Shown: piece by piece, positions 10,219 through 23,100 of the stretch
Layout: each line of letters opens with the position of its first letter
How positions within the stretch are numbered: the stretch's first letter is position 1
Source: Onchocerca volvulus
Lineage: Eukaryota; Nematoda; Chromadorea; Rhabditida; Onchocercidae
DNA: 64,000 nt
Assembly: GCA_000499405.2 (NCBI GenBank)
Contig: HG738142.1
Coordinates: forward strand, 161,958 to 225,957
Direction of reading: 5' to 3'
Notes under the pieces: generated by a model
Database searches by the model: none
Told to the model about the DNA's origin: nothing
The model's input: only the letters and a program-made list of their open reading frames with translations
Translations under genes and position numbers: made by a program

Positions 10219-13200
10219 ATGTTCGGTACAGGACAACAGGCACCATCGACAGCTCAACCGGCGGGTGTTAATATTGCCATTGAAGCTGGTTCCGAATGGG
10301 GAATCCAAGAAATCGGTTTTGATGGAGTTGAAAAATACATGCGGTATTCATTCTATTGCTTAATTTAAAAAAAAAAAAATTGAGACTTTTTTGATAAATT
10401 TTAAATGTGAATATATCATGTAAATTATTTTATGACTAAGTTATTGTTTTAACAATAGATAAAACTTCGCAGAGTTTAATTCTAGGAAGTTGTCAAAATG
10501 CATATCAGTGGTATTAATTAGCATTTAATGATAGGTAACATAGATTTAGATATTTGGCAATATTTCACATGAACTGTTTGGAATGAGTTTGGCTTTTTTC
10601 ATATTATGTTTTGCATGAATATCCAATAATAGTAACAGTTGGAATATTCCTGCAGGTTAGTATGCTAAGGAGTAGAAAGATGAAAAAAGTCTGTAAATCA
10701 AGAAATCGAACTTTATTTAAATTCTGAACTCCTTTCAGCATCTTCCGTCCTAAATTTTGATCTGCTACTCTACTGTCAGTAAGCTGTTAATTCTAATATC
10801 AGGCTATTATTAATTTGAGGTAGTAATTTTGAATTTGATTAATTTCAAATGTAAATTGATGTACGTTGACGAAATTTGTATTTTTAGACCGTTGGACTAT
10901 TCTGATCATGTAGCAAAATTGGCTCGTAAAGTGGATTGGCGAAAACTGATTGGTGCAGAAGCTACATACGATAATCCGGACGCATTACCACGTGATGATG
11001 GTGAAGAAATAGAAGAAAAAGAACCGGAAGAAGTGGTCATTGGAATGGAAGATCGGAAAACTCCGGAAGCTGGGCCATGGCATACCGTTGCAAAATACTT
11101 ACAGTAAGTAACGTCTCCGTATAGTCCTCCTCAAAAGCTATAGAACTCATGAGTTCGGCAAGTTTTAATTGACGGCTAATTTTGATCACTTATTTGACAT
11201 CTTTTTTTTTCCCAAATATTTGGTTTATGTTATATGCCATCGGTAAGTCTTACAGACATTATTACAGTAACTGAGATACTGCTGAAATATAATAGAATGT
11301 CGAACATTGCTTTTCCATATCTATCCTTCATTGGCTTTTATTTCTTAATAATTGTTATGAAATTTTATCAAATTTTGCTTATATTTTTTACAGCGAAGCA
11401 CTACAACAAGTAAATGTACTGGTAGATACGATTTCGGTATTAAAAACGCCATATTTGGAAGCACTGACAATTGCGGATGCATTCGAAGTGCAACACAATA
11501 TGCAGGATGTGATACAACAATCCAAACAATTCCAGTGGGTTACACGGCGTAAAGCTCTTGGTGAAGCAATCGCTGTTCTCGAGCAAGCTCAAAAATTCCG
11601 CTCAAAGCTTCTTACTGAAACGGATCCTGATAAAGCGATGTTTTTTCGTGAGCTGGAAAAAATGCGAGAATTATGGAGAGTGAGAAAAACAGGAAATGTT
11701 ACTTATGGCGATCTCGGCTATAAAATGTGTACGTGATATCAGTCATCTTTGAAATTTTCATTTTTGAATATTTACCTATCTTTCTGTTTTTGTTCTGCAA
11801 AAGAAAACATGTTTCTCATTCGTCTTCTTCCATCCTTTCTTATTTTAGGAAATCTTTTTTACAATCCAATTATTTTATGATCACTTTTATTTCATTTTAG
11901 AAATCTATTCATTTCGTTGAAGGCATAGACGAGATTTTTTCTAGCATTTATTTGTAGTTGGATCAAAATACAATCCGAAAGAATTATTTGATATCACTCG
12001 ACGTACAACAACATCTGCTAGTGTTGGTGGAAGCCCATCAGCGCGATCCGATTCATGCTTGCAAGTTCAAATACCATGTGATCTGATTCGTCGCTCTACC
12101 ATTGCTGTTTCTATTGAAATGGGTTAATTTACAGTTTTTTTTTTTTGATGACATCAAACTCTTTCTATAAAAGTCACTTTTTAAAATCTGACAAAGTTCT
12201 CTCAGTATCAGCTACTATCCTGTAGGTAATTATATAGTGTTGATTGTTGCTAATCTTTATTTCAACATACTCAAGTGATTAAGACCAGAGATGTATGGAA
12301 ACTTTCGATTTAAAAGATCCAATAAATATCGAGGAAAGAACATATCCCACTCATCGTTAATCTAACCAATGTAAACAAATCAAGTCAAATAACAAAATAA
12401 TTAGTGTAAATAAATTAAGTCAAATAATAAAATAAATAGTTAATATTGGGCATCTTCTCCAAAGACTGATATCTTGCTGGATCTGGCTTTATTTTTATCG
12501 ATGACAGATGCATTGTATGAAATGTCTGAATAGTCGTAATATTGTTATGTGTTGTATAAAAATATTTCTTTTTTGGTACAGCAACAACTAAAATAATTAA
12601 AGCCGAATTTGAGAAGGCGAAATTCATAAAAGTATTTAGTCGAAATCCTTCATTCAATTTGTCAATGATTTTAGATAATGACGATCCGAAAACTTTGTTT
12701 GCAACTGCTGAAAACGATTTAGATTATATGAAAGTTGACAGGGAGCAAGCAATGGAAGTACATTGGTCCAAATCGTTGCAATGGGCACAAGAAAGTTTGT
12801 TATGCAGAGATATCTTCAAGCAGGTTTGTTTAAAATTTTATGAAGAATTTCATGTTTTTTAATAATTTGGAAAGGAATCACACGTTCAGGGCCTTCAGTT
12901 CTTTATCGGTTTTTGATTTTTTTTTTCTCGATTCTAGATCATTTAATTATCTAGAAAGCTTTAGAATAATATCAATTTCGGTTTTTAGTTAGAATACTAA
13001 AGGTAGTAGATGTTTTAAGAGCAAGTGGAATGAGCAATCTCCAGACTATTTCGTTTTATTTCTCTTCATCATAGAATTCTATTTTTAACTACAAATTACG
13101 AGAGTATGTTTCAGTTATGTAAAGATGCTGTTATTCTAGAGGATCATACAACAGTAATTCGTGATGGGGTATTAGTCGCTTCCTTATTTGATAATATTTT

Positions 13201-15547
13201 GTTACGAGTAGAACTGGCATTTCATCCATTTGAAGATGGTAAAGATTTTTAAATCATAGATTTCATATTTCTAAATGAATGAAGTTTTGAAATTTGAGAA
13301 CAAATTTAAATACCAAAACATGTACTTGGCTTGGATTTTAATTTTTCTTTGCTGACTCGAGGATTGGCATATTGCAAGAAACTTCTAAAGAAATTAATTT
13401 TTAGGTCCTTTACCAACCGCAGGTGATGATTATTTAAATCGCGCTCTTCGTCAATTATTTGTAAGCGATTTATGTACACGAAATATACGCCATCAGACAT
13501 TTGTAGCCATGCCATTATCAACGTTACCGAACACGCTTGATTTACGAGGACCGTATGCTATGACTGATGAAGAGGCATGTTCTGGTTTATTTCATTATTC
13601 TAAATTATGGAAATAAATAATTGTATGCTTATAGTTGAACATTAACAATTGATTTGTTTTCGAACTGCAGGGAAACATTTGCTTGAATTACAAATGAACA
13701 ATTTTGTCTTCTAAAATTTATTTCGTTTAAAAATTTCAGTTTACTTCCGCTAAATGGCTAGCTGAACGTTATGGAAATGTGACAGAAAGATATTTAAAGA
13801 GTTTCTGATAAACTCAGAAGATAGGATTATGTGTTGGTTGACAATAATTCAGAAGATAGTATCATGTTTTGGTTGTCGATAACTAGATTGCCCTAAATAT
13901 TGCTGATGCAATTAATTCAGCAATAATTAATGAGCTTTTATGATTTGCATGATCAAATGTATAAACTTGTGCCATTGTTTTAAGATAAACTAAAGTTACT
14001 ATTGACAACTAGATGATTTTTCTAATTTCCAGATTGAGTCACGTTTAAGACAAAAGCGTACTTTATTGGAACGATTGCTGTTACTGGCATCTCATTTTGT
14101 TCTGACAAACAGGGTCACGACTTCATTAAAACGATATTTGCTTCGTGTTACAGATCCTCAAGTACGTTCAGAAAAAAATGCGTTCTTTAGAATATACTTT
14201 GGAAATTTCAAAATTCTTGAAGAGAATTTGCTGAGTGCTATTTCAGAAAGATTATTTTAAGTTATGTGAATTATTTTAGGTTATGTGGAAATGGCTTCGT
14301 GCTACACCCGTTCAGTCTTCGATTATTGTTACAGCATCCAATAGGAATTACGATTATGCTGGAAAGTACACATTTAAATAATTGGAAAACTTGTTTAGTA
14401 TTCAATTCATCAAATTATAAGACCTCACACTATTTAAGCTATGTAGTAAATCACTGCCGTTCTTCTTTTCTCACAAAGAAAATTGTGGACTGAGGTCCGA
14501 TTTATATAAGTTTTATTTAAGGACAACATTTTATATACGAATTGGTGCAGAGAATTTTTATATCGCTACGAAAGAAGGTCAAAATATCGAATGTAGAAGA
14601 GATGATGAAATGCTCATTTATACAATTGATATGCTGGTAATGTTGATTAAATTACTAATTGATTTTTCCAAATAGGAAATAAAATTTTAAATTTGTGCTT
14701 CAAGATGAATTGCAAAAGTTTTATTTTAGATTAGAAAGAAAAGAAATTAAAGAGCTGTTTGATTTTTTTAGAAATAGAATTATAATAAGAAATATTCTTG
14801 ATAAATATAAAAATACTTAGTAGTAGCTTATTCTTTATAATTATGCATTGAAAAAATATATAATTTCAGATTTGCAACTACATGCTGAATACAGTAGCGA
14901 TGATAGCCAGTAAATTATGGCAGTGGCAAGTACTGCATGCAAATATTAATGCAACGGATGACAGGGCGGAACCGAGTCCAACTGTTTATATGTGCAATCA
15001 GAGTGCTACTCGGTATGTTTTATTTCCCTTATTGAATTATTAGACTTTCTTCTTTTTTTTTTTCTCTCAAATAATAACTTTTTTAAATTTATGTATTATT
15101 AATCATTATATAAAAAGATTTGATATGGCAAGTATTTTAATAAAGTATATTATAACTATTTCATAGATACTTTAATAATATCTAAATGTCCTACATTGTT
15201 TTTAATCCAAAAAAGTAAACGAAATTGGTGATATGTTTTTCTCTGTTAATAGAAAAAGTTTCCAAAAATTTGAAAATTGAATAATTTTAATTTTGAAAGA
15301 AGAGAACTGCGATTTCGAAGTAATAAAGTTAGGACGCATTTATTCAAAAAATTAGATATATTTCAGTGCAATTTTTATGCAATTTCATTTAAATAAACCG
15401 CCAACAATTCGCATCCGGAAATGCTTACCAAATAAGCCAGCAGCTGCCGAAAAACCTGGAAATTTCCTGGTTTTGAACTATGATCGATTGGTAGGGTCAT
15501 CGTTATGTCGGAAAATAGATAATTTGTGTTCTATGTTGAGAAGTTGA
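10219..15547 (+). CDS. mdt-17: Mediator of RNA polymerase II transcription subunit 17 (MED17), complete
   Basis: Thirteen exons join in phase to 689 residues plus TGA: 10219-10343, 10888-11103, 11394-11728, 11958-12122, 12582-12823, 13115-13238, 13405-13574, 13740-13778, 14033-14161, 14280-14365, 14522-14636, 14870-15012 and 15367-15547. MED17 is a Mediator head-module scaffold that helps link activators to RNA polymerase II in the nucleus. Matches to the family run the whole length: an N-terminal GSEWGIQEIGFDGVEKYM (human has VHEVGLDGTETYL); RRKALGEAIAVLEQAQKF (human KKSLAGAAQILLKGAERL); ELWRVRKTGNVTYGDLGY (human QHWKLRKVGDKILGDLSY); LQVQIPCDL; WAQESLLCRDIFKQ (human QNVLLCKEIFAQ); and DLRGPYAM near the centre. 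Human MED17 is 651 aa, so the length fits. Intron 7 appears to use a GC donor (GAG/GCATGT at 13575). With it the frame is unbroken; no GT donor nearby preserves the joins. Confidence 0.93.
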
Positions 15548-15817
15548 GATGGAATTTCTGTTTCTTTTGTTTTGTTCTGTTATTAAAGAAAAGCTTATAG
15601 TCACTTCGATATTGTTACATTCGAAATCCAAATTTGGGTCGTAAAAAATCCATATTATGTTGTTGGCAGAGGTAAGAGGTAATCTGGAAAAAATCTGCGG
15701 GGACAGATAGCAAGAAAAGCTATATATGTGGTGGATCATGTAAGATACTTTTTAAGCTTTTCATTTTGCTTTGACAAAGTTTTATATTGATTGTATTAAA
15801 TATTTGTATATTTTCAT

Positions 15818-15823
15818 AATAAA
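15818..15823 (+). terminator. Candidate polyadenylation signal for mdt-17
   Basis: AATAAA, 271 nt after the stop codon. It is the first canonical hexamer I noticed downstream. In such AT-rich DNA a chance match is quite possible. Confidence 0.35.
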
Positions 15824-17147
15824 TCATGTATTTTTTTCTGTTCTGTTAGTATGAAAAATCATGTTATGTGCAATCATATGTAATTCTGAAGCAAATATGC
15901 TTTTTTCTATTTAACTTATAAAAATATTCATATATTGCTTCTCAGATGAAATTCATGTGAATTAAAATATAAAATAATTCAGGAATCTGTTATACCAATA
16001 TTTATCTTATTTTAAAAACCGCAAAAAAATACGCCTGTAGCTGAAGCCCCTTTGCAGTCTATTTGATAATGATATGCTTATTTAAAGAAGAACGTATGAA
16101 AATAAAAAACATGATGCCATACAGTAAAAATGTAAATCCGCTAAGCTTCATATCTGCAAGATTGATTTCTCAATAAAAACAGTAACTTTTTTTTTAAAAA
16201 CATGGAACGATTTATTTCAAATTAAAGTATTTTACAATTTACTAAAAAAAAAGTCAGAAAAGAAAAATAAAAGTCATTACCACATAAAACATGCTGGCAA
16301 AAGTAACAAAAAAGAAATCCCTAAAATAGATGAAAGCAAGAAAGCAAGAAGTTTTCAATTTTGATTTGCAGTTTATGCGCTGATAATTAATTACACTTTG
16401 AACGAGAAGAAAATGCAGGAAGGAAAAAAGAAAAACTCAAGCCAAGAAAATGGAGATAAGCGAGTACTGATTTTTAATCAGTAATGTTATTCAATTATAT
16501 TCATTTTCCTCAAAATATATTTAAAAGAAATGAAAATCGTGATATCAGGAGATCAATCAATACCCGGCATAATGCAATCGAATTTCCAACATATATGTGA
16601 AATATATGAAATGTGAAATAATGAAAGGAAATTCAACTGTCTAACTTATTGAGATTTAAATTACGTTGCAATGAAATGGAAAAGCTTCTAATGCTAAAAA
16701 GACTAGTGCTAGAAGCAGATACTAGCATGGATAAATTCTAGCAAGATCGTGAAATAAATCTTTTTCATTCGTTATTAATTCCTGAAATCATAACAAACAA
16801 TTTACAAGAAATAAGAAAGAATATTTCCAATAATCTTGAAACCTGTAAAAAATTACAAATTATAGTTTTCTCTCAGATTTCTTTCTATAACTGTAATAGT
16901 AACATTGACTTCAAATTTTCAAACTAAAGCTTAGAAAAACATTTTTCTGTACATCATCATTAATCTTCAACTTTCTTTATCAATAATAAAATTGGAAATG
17001 TTTCGAAAAAAAAAAAAAAAAGAAAAACCATTAATCAATCACAAGCCATGTAAGCAACAACAAAACATGATCACACAGCCAACCATTCCGTCCAAGAATA
17101 TAATAATCATGCTTCCAAAAACTACATATGATTCTTATTGTGAACAA
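15824..17147. other. Region between convergent genes; 3' UTRs presumed
   Basis: Lies between the stop of mdt-17 and the stop of the minus-strand CEP170-like gene. No coding exon is seen on either strand. TTTATT at 16211-16216 reads AATAAA on the minus strand and could serve the CEP170-like gene, though it is about 930 nt past its stop. Confidence 0.45.
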
Positions 17148-20100
17148 TCATGAATTTTTTTGACCATCTGATGAATTGCGCTTGGCAGCCGCAAGCTTAC
17201 TTTGATAAGCACTACACGGTCGACGACTAGGAGAGGTCGATAGTGCTGTGACTGATGCAGTTGGACTAGAACCAGACGGTGATGCTGGTAACGATGTTGA
17301 TGAGACCTGAAATTAAATGAATGATGTGAAATCTGAATCTAAAAAATTCAAAATTTTCGATGAACTGGAATGAATCCGATTCATCGAAAATTTTGAATTT
17401 TTTTTCTTTCAAGTTTAATCAAAATGTAAACTGTTTACTTATTTTGAAAGTTTATTTTTTTAACATAAATTTTCCATGTTGACTATTAGTTTTTCTATTC
17501 GAAAGAGAAGGAATTCCAATAATAGTTCAAAAAAAAGAAAAAAAAGAAATTTAGCTTTAGCTATCAATATAAACTGAAATGAAATATATGTAAGAATCCA
17601 TCAAATCCATAACAAATTTTACTAAAATACCTCTAAATACTTCTGTATTGCATCAAATGCTGCCGATAATCGATCCAGCTGATTGGTTAATGTTTCTGTA
17701 CAATCTTTTCCAGGCTCAATAGCCATTTCCAACAAATTTTCCACTGATTCTGACAAATGTCCCTGATGAGAATTCCTAAAGCAACAATCATTAATGGACA
17801 AAATGGTATAGTTAAGATCTTTTCTGAAGTTCTATTTATACTAATATTTTTAATTTTTAGCTTTTAACGATATACAAAAAATAGTTCCAATCGACAAAAA
17901 TTAGTTCGATTTTAACAATTTTTTAAGTTAACAAATGAAATGCTTCTGAGCATGGTACAGTGCATTCAAGAAGTGACTATGAAGTGGTGACTTGGACTTT
18001 TTGAAATTAAAATTTATACAATGTCATTCATCCATCCATCAAAACTCTGTCGATCTTCATATGCCTAATATCATCTAACTTTTATTATCAAGACAAAAAT
18101 AAGTCATGTCAAGTTGCTTTATGTACCTAAGATAACTTATCTTATCCTTAAGCTACAAAGTAGCGAAGATATTCTGTATAATCAAATTAAGCAAAAAAAA
18201 GAAAAAACAGTATCACTTCAAAAGAAATAAAATTAAAAAAAAAAAAAAACTTGTTTACCTTATCAATTCAATGCTTCGATTGCATTTAATTGTAAGTTGC
18301 TGTACAACATTTTCAAGACCATTTACACGATTCTAAAATTTTTTGTCTACAAAAATCTTCAAACATTAAAAGTCCTTTAAAATCTCTTCCTTTTCCCCCT
18401 AATAAAATTTTAAAGAAAGAAAAAATATTATCCAGAAAAAAATTCATGTATATTTGTTCAGTAAATGACCTAAGAGAATTCTTCGAAAAATAGCCCGAAT
18501 AATATCTGGAACAATGCATTAACCTGATCCTGAGTAGTTCCAACTGAGCGTAATTTATTCAAATTCCTCGTAAGACCTTTTGAATAATTGACAAGAATTG
18601 TTTCCGGTCCACAAGTAGCATTATCAACTGATAAATCATCCTGCGACCGGTTATGACGAGATTTATTTGAATTCCGAGTGATCTGTAAGACCAAAATTTC
18701 AATCTCAAAAAAAAAAAAAAAAAAAAAAGTGAGATCTAAAATTTATTTTACTTCAGTAATCTAAATATTCGAAATTTTTGGTTAATTTTATAAACGATAG
18801 GAAAATTAAATAGTAAGAAAACACTCTCAATGTATATACAGAATATTCAAAAAATGAATTGATCTTAAATATATACAACAACATATAATCTACTAATTAT
18901 GTAAATAATGCCAATACTGAGGGGATAAAATATTCGTGAAAACCGTTTTATAAATATATCTGAAATTAAACTGAATGAATCGAACTATATATATACATAG
19001 CATGAAACAAGTGATTTAATAAATTAACAGCGACTCAAGAACAAAAATAACTTACTGGCGATACATTTGTCAAAGGTCGAGTTCCTTGATGAAATGATAT
19101 TGAACGATTTGATACAAATTTGTCGGCTCTAAAATACAATTAAACATTGTCAATTCATTCATTCAAGAAAACAAATATATATCCAATAAAAAAATCACAG
19201 TAACAACAAACAGAAAGACTATGAAACAAGATCTATTATCAAGACATTATATACTAAATTTCAGACGATACATATTCTAATAATCCTATCATTATTTCCC
19301 ATTCCCAATAAAAAATTGGTTGCCAGAACAATACTTTAGAGTTCATCGACTTGCTAGCAATGAGAACACGTTAATTTATATTTTCAAATCATCTGAGATT
19401 TTTTCTGCCAGAATTTCGAAACTTCGGTTAATATTGATTCCAGAAAGAAATTTGAGAAATATTCGAAAATTAGAATTTCACAAAATAATAAGCTACTAGC
19501 AAAAAAAGCGAACTAAACTCCAGTACAAATATAGCAATATATGACACAAATAATTTACAGATATGCAACAAAGCAATGATAACCATGCATTTGGCTAACA
19601 AAAATTAAACATAATGACAACAAAATTTTGAAAAAAGCTTACTCCTGTTGACATTTCCGACATTCTTGGGAGATATTTTGCAAGCTAACATAAAATCATT
19701 ATAAGCCAGATTTTTAAATTTTGTCGAAAAAAATAGTGAAAATTATTGAAGATTTTATGCGATCATCAGAAACAAGCTTCTTGTAGCTTCTAATATGAAT
19801 CAAATGGCGAAACAAGTCAAGAATCTCTTAGCAGATATCTTACAATGGTAGTTATTAGAATATTCCTTCATAAACTTCCTAATTCTCTTCCGTAATCTCT
19901 CTTTTCATGCGTTTTATCAGGAAAAAGAAATCAAAGATTTAAATCGTGAAAACTGCAATTTGTTGTGAACAAAAATTGGAAATCTCTAAACTGAAATAAG
20001 ATAAAATATAAGCATCCCAAAGAAAAAAAAGCATATGAAAATTTACCTTGCTTTCAATTGCTGCAATTTTTTTGCTTCAGCTGCCGCTTTCATCGGATTA

Positions 20101-23100
20101 TAATCCTTACGTCTTAGCCAAGCTGTCATCTCAGCACTTTCTTTTTGTGCTCTTGTTCCACTTGCCTGGAAAAATTAGCCAAAATCTTTAAAAATTTGCA
20201 GAAAGAAGAAAATTCACTTTGTACAGCTCTAAAGAAAAGTTATATAAATTGTAGAACAAGTTTAGGACGCGAAAAAAAAAAAAAATTTTTTTGCCATTTG
20301 TATCGATGTCACAAATTAGCAAATGTAAGAATAATGCAAAGTAAAATCCAAAATTTTAAACAAACAAAAGTCGGTAAACAATTTCCACCTGATTTCTTCC
20401 GCTACCACCAACACGGAATGGTGGTTTATCATTTCGACCAACCATTGCAGAAGTTGGATGACCTTTAACGTTAATACCAGAAAATCGCATCGAATATCGA
20501 CCACCATCGCCACGTCTAGAATTTTCAAATCATTTCGTGAAAGAATAGAGAAAAAATCATATCATATAATTCATATTTTAAAAAATAAAACAACAAGAAA
20601 TTTTGAAAGGAAATTTAAAATGCTTATCTTTTCTTCCTTTTGTATATACGAATTTTCATAGCACATGATCATAGATGTTTAGCAATGATTTTAACGAAAA
20701 TTTTACAAATTAATGATACTTATACCATATTACATAATGAGAAAAGCCATGCAAAAATATCATGCGATAAGTAAGTAAAATATTGTTAACCCGATCATCT
20801 AAACTTCTAAAATGATTTTTTTTCTTTTTTTTTTTTTTTTTTTTTTGTTGAGTAAAATTTAGCTTTAAATATTGGATAGATCTAATCATAGCAATTATTA
20901 TGAAACATAAATTTGCGTGCAGAATACAAAATAAATATAAATTATACAAAATACTCACGTTTCACTGCGACATCTCACTGCCCTGCTTTAAAATGAAAAG
21001 AGAAAGATTCAGTGAGATACAGTAAAAATTGGATTCATTTAAAATTTAGTTATCAATAGGAATCAAATTTTTATTTTTTATTTTTTTTTAAAAAAAAAAA
21101 AAGAGAGGAAAAAAAAGAATGACTAGTATTTTATTTATTTTATTTTTTCAGATATGGTATACTCGAAAAGAACTGTGAAATTCTTAATATAAATAATTAC
21201 AAGGTTGTTTTAATATTTCAAATTATAACACTAGAAGTTTCATTTAATTAATAATACTAAAAATTTCAACAGAATTTCGTTTAATCCAAACTTTGATTTC
21301 AATCTGAATATAAAAAAAGATTATTAAATAATCCTTTAATGAAATTTAATTTAGACGGTCAATAGTGAAAAAAAAAAAAAAAAGTGCAAAGTCAGGAAAC
21401 ACTAAACATGGAATCGTTGCAAAAGTGAAATTCCAAGAAAATTACCATTTATCGACCAATTAATTAACGTAATTCAATTAAAGCAAGTGTTTTATATAAA
21501 TCATAGTGCGCATTACTTACTTTAGATATACTGGATATATGGCTATTTTCAACAATCATTGGTTATGTTACTGAATGAAATAACTTTACGGAATAAGTAT
21601 ATTATCATCAAGGTATACCTATATACCTATATATACCCTGATTATGATCTATATATTTATAAACCTTGATTTTATGATCAATCATAACCATATCATTCAA
21701 CATATCATAATAGATCAAAGATGACATATCACGCAAAATGAAAATAACATTTACAAACAATAGTTATTATTCCTCCATAGTTTTAATCATGTGAAATTTT
21801 TTAGCAAGAAAAGATGAAAAATTTAATTATCCAATTTTCAATAATTATTAAAAGCAACGGATTGTGTGTGAAATATAATTATTAAAGTTATTATGCGAAA
21901 TAGTTAGGATTTACTAATATTTTTCAAATTTTTTAAATTAAAAACAAAAAAAAAAGAAGAAATTAAGTTATTTATGACACACTATTAACTTCATTTAATA
22001 TATCCCCTGATTTCATAAAATGATTGCATTGAAGAATACTAAATGAAGATGAAGATAAAAAAGTGAAAAAAATCAATCAAGATAAGAGGAATTAAAATAC
22101 CTGAATGTATTATCATTTATTCCACTTGCACCAGCAATCGGTTGTGTACGATGCAACTGCGATGACAATGATGATGTACGTGAAGATGATGCCATTTGAC
22201 ATAAACGATGCGAATTATATTGACGTTCTTCTATCCTAGAAGTTTCTGAACGACGTGTAACTTTTGCATGATTTCCTGTTGCAGCTGTTAGACGTGCTGA
22301 ATTCAAAAGTGGTGGTATACACGGTCCAACACCTTGATGTTCACCGCGATGTTGACTAACTCGTCCAGAACTCAAACGCAACATATCACGTAACAAATGT
22401 TCATTAGTTTCTGCTCCATTACCTGTATTATTTACATCTTCATTGATTTGAGGCAAGACCTGAAATTGGAAGATGAGATAAAATTCCAAATGTAAAAATA
22501 CAGAAGTAAATAAGCGGGGAAAAAAAAAAAACTATCGAATCGCCAAAATTTTGCTAATCGACTCGATTAGAGCAGATTATCAAAAGGATAATTAAACATT
22601 AAAAATAAAGCAATCGAAAGTTACAGAAATTACCTACCGATCCTCTAAGTATCGGCGTAGTAGGATGATGACTTTCTGTACTTTGGGTCGTTGTCGATTC
22701 ACTGAAAAACAATGAAATAAAAGTCAGATCAGTAAAATATATTCATTATTATAGCCATGTAGTAAGACTATTCACAATAAAGAAATATGAATATATTTGA
22801 ATCTAAACTTATAATAGGAAAACAATACCTAGAAACACTTTCTATATCGGAATCTTTGATAGTTTGTGAAGTTACCATCTGATTCGCATGGTTACCATCT
22901 AAAAAATATTAAAGTTTAAAAACATGAGATAAACTATCGTGAATAAGAAGAACATCATTGAAACTGACAATGAAAACTAAGATTTTGCCACTTCTATAAA
23001 CATGTGTTCACATGAAGTTATGTGAATGATGAAAATCTCAAGATCAGCGTTGATCAAAAGATTAAAAGTGATAATGTAAAAGAAAAAATCAGTAGAACTA

